From an uncultured Chloroflexota bacterium (lineage in GTDB: Bacteria; Chloroflexota; Anaerolineae; Anaerolineales; Anaerolineaceae), in NCBI GenBank assembly GCA_902786265.1, contig CADACE010000011.1, positions 1 through 64,000 on the forward strand: 64,000 nt of DNA. Reading direction: 5' to 3'. Positions 61,615-64,000 of this stretch are shown here, piece by piece. Each line of letters opens with the position of its first letter. Position 1 is the stretch's first letter. The position numbers and the translations under genes are program-made. The notes under the pieces were generated by a model, which ran no database searches, was not told the origin of the DNA, and saw only the letters and a list, made by a program, of their open reading frames with translations.

Positions 61615-62555
61615 CGTTCTGCCCGCATCGGGTTATTCAGAAAATCTTCATAAGCGAGGCGTATGCCGTCCTCGAGTTCGGTTTTATAGGTCCAGCCCAG
61701 CGCTGCTGCTTTTGAGACATCCAGCAACTTGCGCGGGGTACCGTTCGGCTTGGACGGGTCCCATTCAATGCGCCCGGTATACCCGATCACCTTCGCGACC
61801 AGTTCCGTCAGCTCTTTGATGGTGAGCTCTTTTCCCGTACCGGCATTGACCGTTTCATTCCCGCTGTAATTGTTCAGCAGAAATACACACAAATTCGCGA
61901 GATCATCCACATACAGGAACTCCCGCAGCGGAGAACCGTCTCCCCAGCAGGTCACGGATTCCTTACCTTCCACCTTTGCCTCATGGAACCGGCGGATCAG
62001 GGCGGGAAGCACATGAGAATGGGTCGGATGGTAATTATCATTCGGCCCATAGAGGTTCGTCGGCATCACGCTGATGAAATCTGTTCCGTACTGCCTGTTC
62101 AGGAACTCGCAGTATTTCAGGCCGCTGATTTTCGCCAGGGCATAGGCTTCGTTCGTCTTTTCAAGAGCACCTGTCAGCAGGCAGGATTCCGGCATGGGCT
62201 GCGGAGCCATACGGGGGTAAATGCAGGAGGAGCCCAAAAAGAGCAGCTTTTTACAGCCGTTCTGCCAGGCACTGTGGATCACATTCATTTCCAGCATCAT
62301 ATTGTCATACATAAAGTCCGCCAGCGCGGATTCATTCGCCACGATACCGCCGACCTTTGCCGCTGCCAGAACCACAACTTCCGGTTTCTCTTCGGCAAAG
62401 AATTGCTCAACATCTGCCTGACGCAGCAGGTCCAGCTCTTTATGGGTGCGGGTAATGATATTGTGATACCCCTGCCGTTCCAGTTCCCGGACAATTGCGG
62501 AACCAACCATTCCCTTATGCCCGGCGACATAGATTTTCGCGTTCTTTTCGATCAT
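61611..62555 (-). CDS. fcl: GDP-L-fucose synthase-like NAD(P)-dependent epimerase/reductase
   Basis: The 314-residue short-chain dehydrogenase-type enzyme has nucleotide-binding GHKGMVGSAIVREL, the VVVLAAAKVGGI segment, FLGSSCIYPR (catalytic Ser) and YALAKISGLKY (catalytic YxxxK). These blocks match GDP-4-keto-6-deoxymannose 3,5-epimerase-4-reductase. The GDP-mannose dehydratase that makes its substrate is not in the window. It lies 9 bases after rfbB in one operon. Its stop overlaps that of the convergent export ATPase. Confidence 0.92.
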   Translation of the reverse strand: MIEKNAKIYVAGHKGMVGSAIVRELERQGYHNIITRTHKELDLLRQADVEQFFAEEKPEVVVLAAAKVGGIVANESALADFMYDNMMLEMNVIHSAWQNGCKKLLFLGSSCIYPRMAPQPMPESCLLTGALEKTNEAYALAKISGLKYCEFLNRQYGTDFISVMPTNLYGPNDNYHPTHSHVLPALIRRFHEAKVEGKESVTCWGDGSPLREFLYVDDLANLCVFLLNNYSGNETVNAGTGKELTIKELTELVAKVIGYTGRIEWDPSKPNGTPRKLLDVSKAAALGWTYKTELEDGIRLAYEDFLNNPMRAER

Positions 62556-62564
62556 ACGCCCTCG

Positions 62565-63584
62565 CTACCGGTTTCCGTACATCTGTTCATAATAGTTTTG
62601 ATATTCGCCGGAAATGATGGGCTCCCACCAATCCTGATTGTCAAGATACCATTTGATCGTCTTTTTGATACCATCGGCGAATTTTGTTTCCGGCAGCCAG
62701 CCAAGCTCGTTATGGATCTTCGTCGGATCAATAGCGTAGCGCAGGTCATGGCCTTTCCGGTCTGTCACATACGTGATCAGGTCTTCGCTTTTTCCCAGCT
62801 CTTTGATAATGAGTTTAACGATGTCAATATTCCGCATCTCATTATGTCCGCCGACGTTATAGACCTCACCGATCCGGCCATTCCTGATGATCAGGTCGAT
62901 CGCCCGGCAGTGATCTTCCACATAAAGCCAGTCACGGACATTCAGGCCCTCGCCGTAAACAGGCAGCGGTTTGTTATGAAGACAGTTGATGATCATCAAC
63001 GGGATGAGCTTTTCCGGGAAATGATAAGGCCCGTAATTGTTTGAACAGCGGCTGATGGTTGCCGGCAGGCCGTAGGTCCGGTAATAAGCCTGGACCAGAA
63101 GGTCAGCCGAAGCTTTGGAGGAGGAATAAGGGCTGGAGGTATGGATCGGTGTCGTTTCCGTAAAGAACAGATCCGGTCGGTCCAGCGGCAGGTCGCCGTA
63201 AACTTCATCGGTGCTGACCTGATGATAGCGGATATTTCCATGAGAGCGGCAGGCATCCATCAGCACCGAAGTGCCGATAATGTTGGTCTGCAGAAAGATT
63301 CCCGGATCTTCAATAGAGCGGTCCACATGGCTTTCCGCCGCGAAATTCACGACGATATCCGGCTTTTCTTCATCAAACAGGGCATTGACAGCCTCCCGGT
63401 CGCAGATATCGATTTTGCAAAAACGGAAATTCGGATCATCCATCACGGGTGCGAGTGTGGAAAGGTTCCCTGCGTAGGTAAGCTTGTCAATACACACGAT
63501 CCGCTCTTCGGGATGTTCCCGCAGCATATGAAAAATAAAATTACTGCCGATAAAGCCGGCTCCGCCTGTCACGATTATGGTCAT
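62565..63584 (-). CDS. rfbB: dTDP-glucose 4,6-dehydratase
   Basis: The 339-residue extended short-chain dehydrogenase opens with IIVTGGAGFIGSNFIFHML and has FAAESHVDRSI, STDEVYGDL (active-site Thr-Asp-Glu) and YSSSKASADLLVQAYYRTYG (YxxxK). It converts dTDP-glucose to the 4-keto-6-deoxy sugar, the step before dTDP-rhamnose and related sugars. The other rhamnose genes (rfbA, rfbC, rfbD) are not seen. It starts 18 bases after the small helical protein on the same strand. Confidence 0.95.
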   Translation of the reverse strand: MTIIVTGGAGFIGSNFIFHMLREHPEERIVCIDKLTYAGNLSTLAPVMDDPNFRFCKIDICDREAVNALFDEEKPDIVVNFAAESHVDRSIEDPGIFLQTNIIGTSVLMDACRSHGNIRYHQVSTDEVYGDLPLDRPDLFFTETTPIHTSSPYSSSKASADLLVQAYYRTYGLPATISRCSNNYGPYHFPEKLIPLMIINCLHNKPLPVYGEGLNVRDWLYVEDHCRAIDLIIRNGRIGEVYNVGGHNEMRNIDIVKLIIKELGKSEDLITYVTDRKGHDLRYAIDPTKIHNELGWLPETKFADGIKKTIKWYLDNQDWWEPIISGEYQNYYEQMYGNR

Positions 63585-63602
63585 AATACCCCCAAACTAA
63601 CT

Positions 63603-64000
63603 TTATTCGCTGACGTTTTTCTTCCTGTATTTCACCATTATACTGTAAGCTTCAAGGTAAAAATCAGTAAAGCTTTCGTCGATTTCCTTCAGATCCTCAT
63701 GAAGCACTTCGTCATCCGGAAACTGCTTCGACATATATTTGACGTGTTTGCTCACTTTTTCGCCGATCGCGTAGCTGTCCTTACAGATCCGGTTCATGAT
63801 CTCAAGCGCACGGTCCTGTAAACCGGGAATGCGGCCGAATTTATCGAAAATCAATGCAGCGGCGTTCAGCAGATCATTCAGCGTGTCCTGCAGCTGTTCC
63901 GCGGACGGTATCAGCTCCGGCGCGTCATATCCCGTAAGCTGAAACAGTTCATGATCCATATTATACCGTGATTCGACCTCCCGCAGGTCATTCTCATACT
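63603..64000 (-). CDS. Hypothetical helical protein, 5' end outside window
   Basis: The minus strand is open from the window edge (YENDLREVESRYNMDHELFQ) to the stop at 63603, so the start probably lies beyond 64000 and the internal ATG at 63959 is not the true start. The visible 132 residues are charged and predicted helical, with no membrane segment or known motif. It directly precedes rfbB and is likely co-transcribed. A short stretch (EIMNRICKD) weakly resembles the truncated protein at 1-495. Confidence 0.55.
   Translation of the reverse strand, partial: YENDLREVESRYNMDHELFQLTGYDAPELIPSAEQLQDTLNDLLNAAALIFDKFGRIPGLQDRALEIMNRICKDSYAIGEKVSKHVKYMSKQFPDDEVLHEDLKEIDESFTDFYLEAYSIMVKYRKKNVSE

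Overview
The window looks like chromosomal DNA of an anaerobic, organic-matter-fermenting bacterium, most likely a Chloroflexota member of the Anaerolineae type. This is inference from gene style, not from a marker-gene tree. The clues are lipoproteins with Thr/Pro-rich linkers carrying LysM and M23 domains, many ABC importers with secreted binding proteins, no outer-membrane genes, an L31 ribosomal protein with an extra C-terminal domain, and housekeeping genes (dnaE, tsaD, rplU-rpmA-rpmE, rpmF) scattered among uptake operons. I see no tRNA, rRNA, CRISPR array, prophage or insertion sequence.

Layout. 1-5.4 kb: a truncated helical protein, a gene-free repeat cluster (496-1471), a secreted M1 peptidase, and an operon of two SGNH esterases plus a DUF624 membrane protein. 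5.5-11.4 kb: an RpiR-type regulator followed by a probable sialic acid operon (binding protein, two permeases, YhcH/NanQ-like protein, NanA-like lyase), with a paired candidate operator in front and a clear terminator behind. 11.6-14.4 kb: a TetR regulator and a secreted alkylsulfatase-like metallo-beta-lactamase. 14.5-23.1 kb: a peptide ABC importer on the minus strand with two paralogous binding proteins and a fused double ATPase. 24.2-30 kb: a second peptide importer on the plus strand whose binding protein appears circularly permuted. 30.3-36 kb: rpmF, then an operon of an EEP-family hydrolase and an AfuABC/PhnSTU/FbpABC-like importer. 36-44.3 kb: dnaE, a hybrid histidine kinase and ribosomal proteins L21-L27-L31. 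44.7-50 kb: an orphan sugar-binding protein, a DUF6273 protein, and a DUF1538 membrane protein with a double PII-like partner. 50-55.2 kb: cell-wall lipoproteins (a deacetylase-like protein and two LysM-M23 paralogues) around a HIT protein. 55.4-64 kb: tsaD, an M24 peptidase, membrane proteins, then a surface-polysaccharide region (Wzm/Wzt exporter, GDP-fucose synthase-like enzyme, dTDP-glucose dehydratase).

The genes fit a scavenging lifestyle: extracellular hydrolases release peptides, sugars and sialic acid, which high-affinity importers take up. Several promoters can be read directly (TTGACA/TTGACG, 16-17 bp, TAAAAT/TATAAT). Strong hairpins often sit just after a binding-protein gene and before its permeases.

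The least expected signals are four. (1) A peptide-binding protein at 28311-29993 has the normally C-terminal segment moved to directly behind the signal peptide. (2) A dozen intergenic gaps carry degenerate 7-bp tandem repeats, often arranged as facing inverted arrays. (3) A dispersed palindromic element sharing a CACCTGATACA core occurs three times. (4) The L31 protein is fused to a domain resembling the RNA polymerase alpha C-terminal domain.
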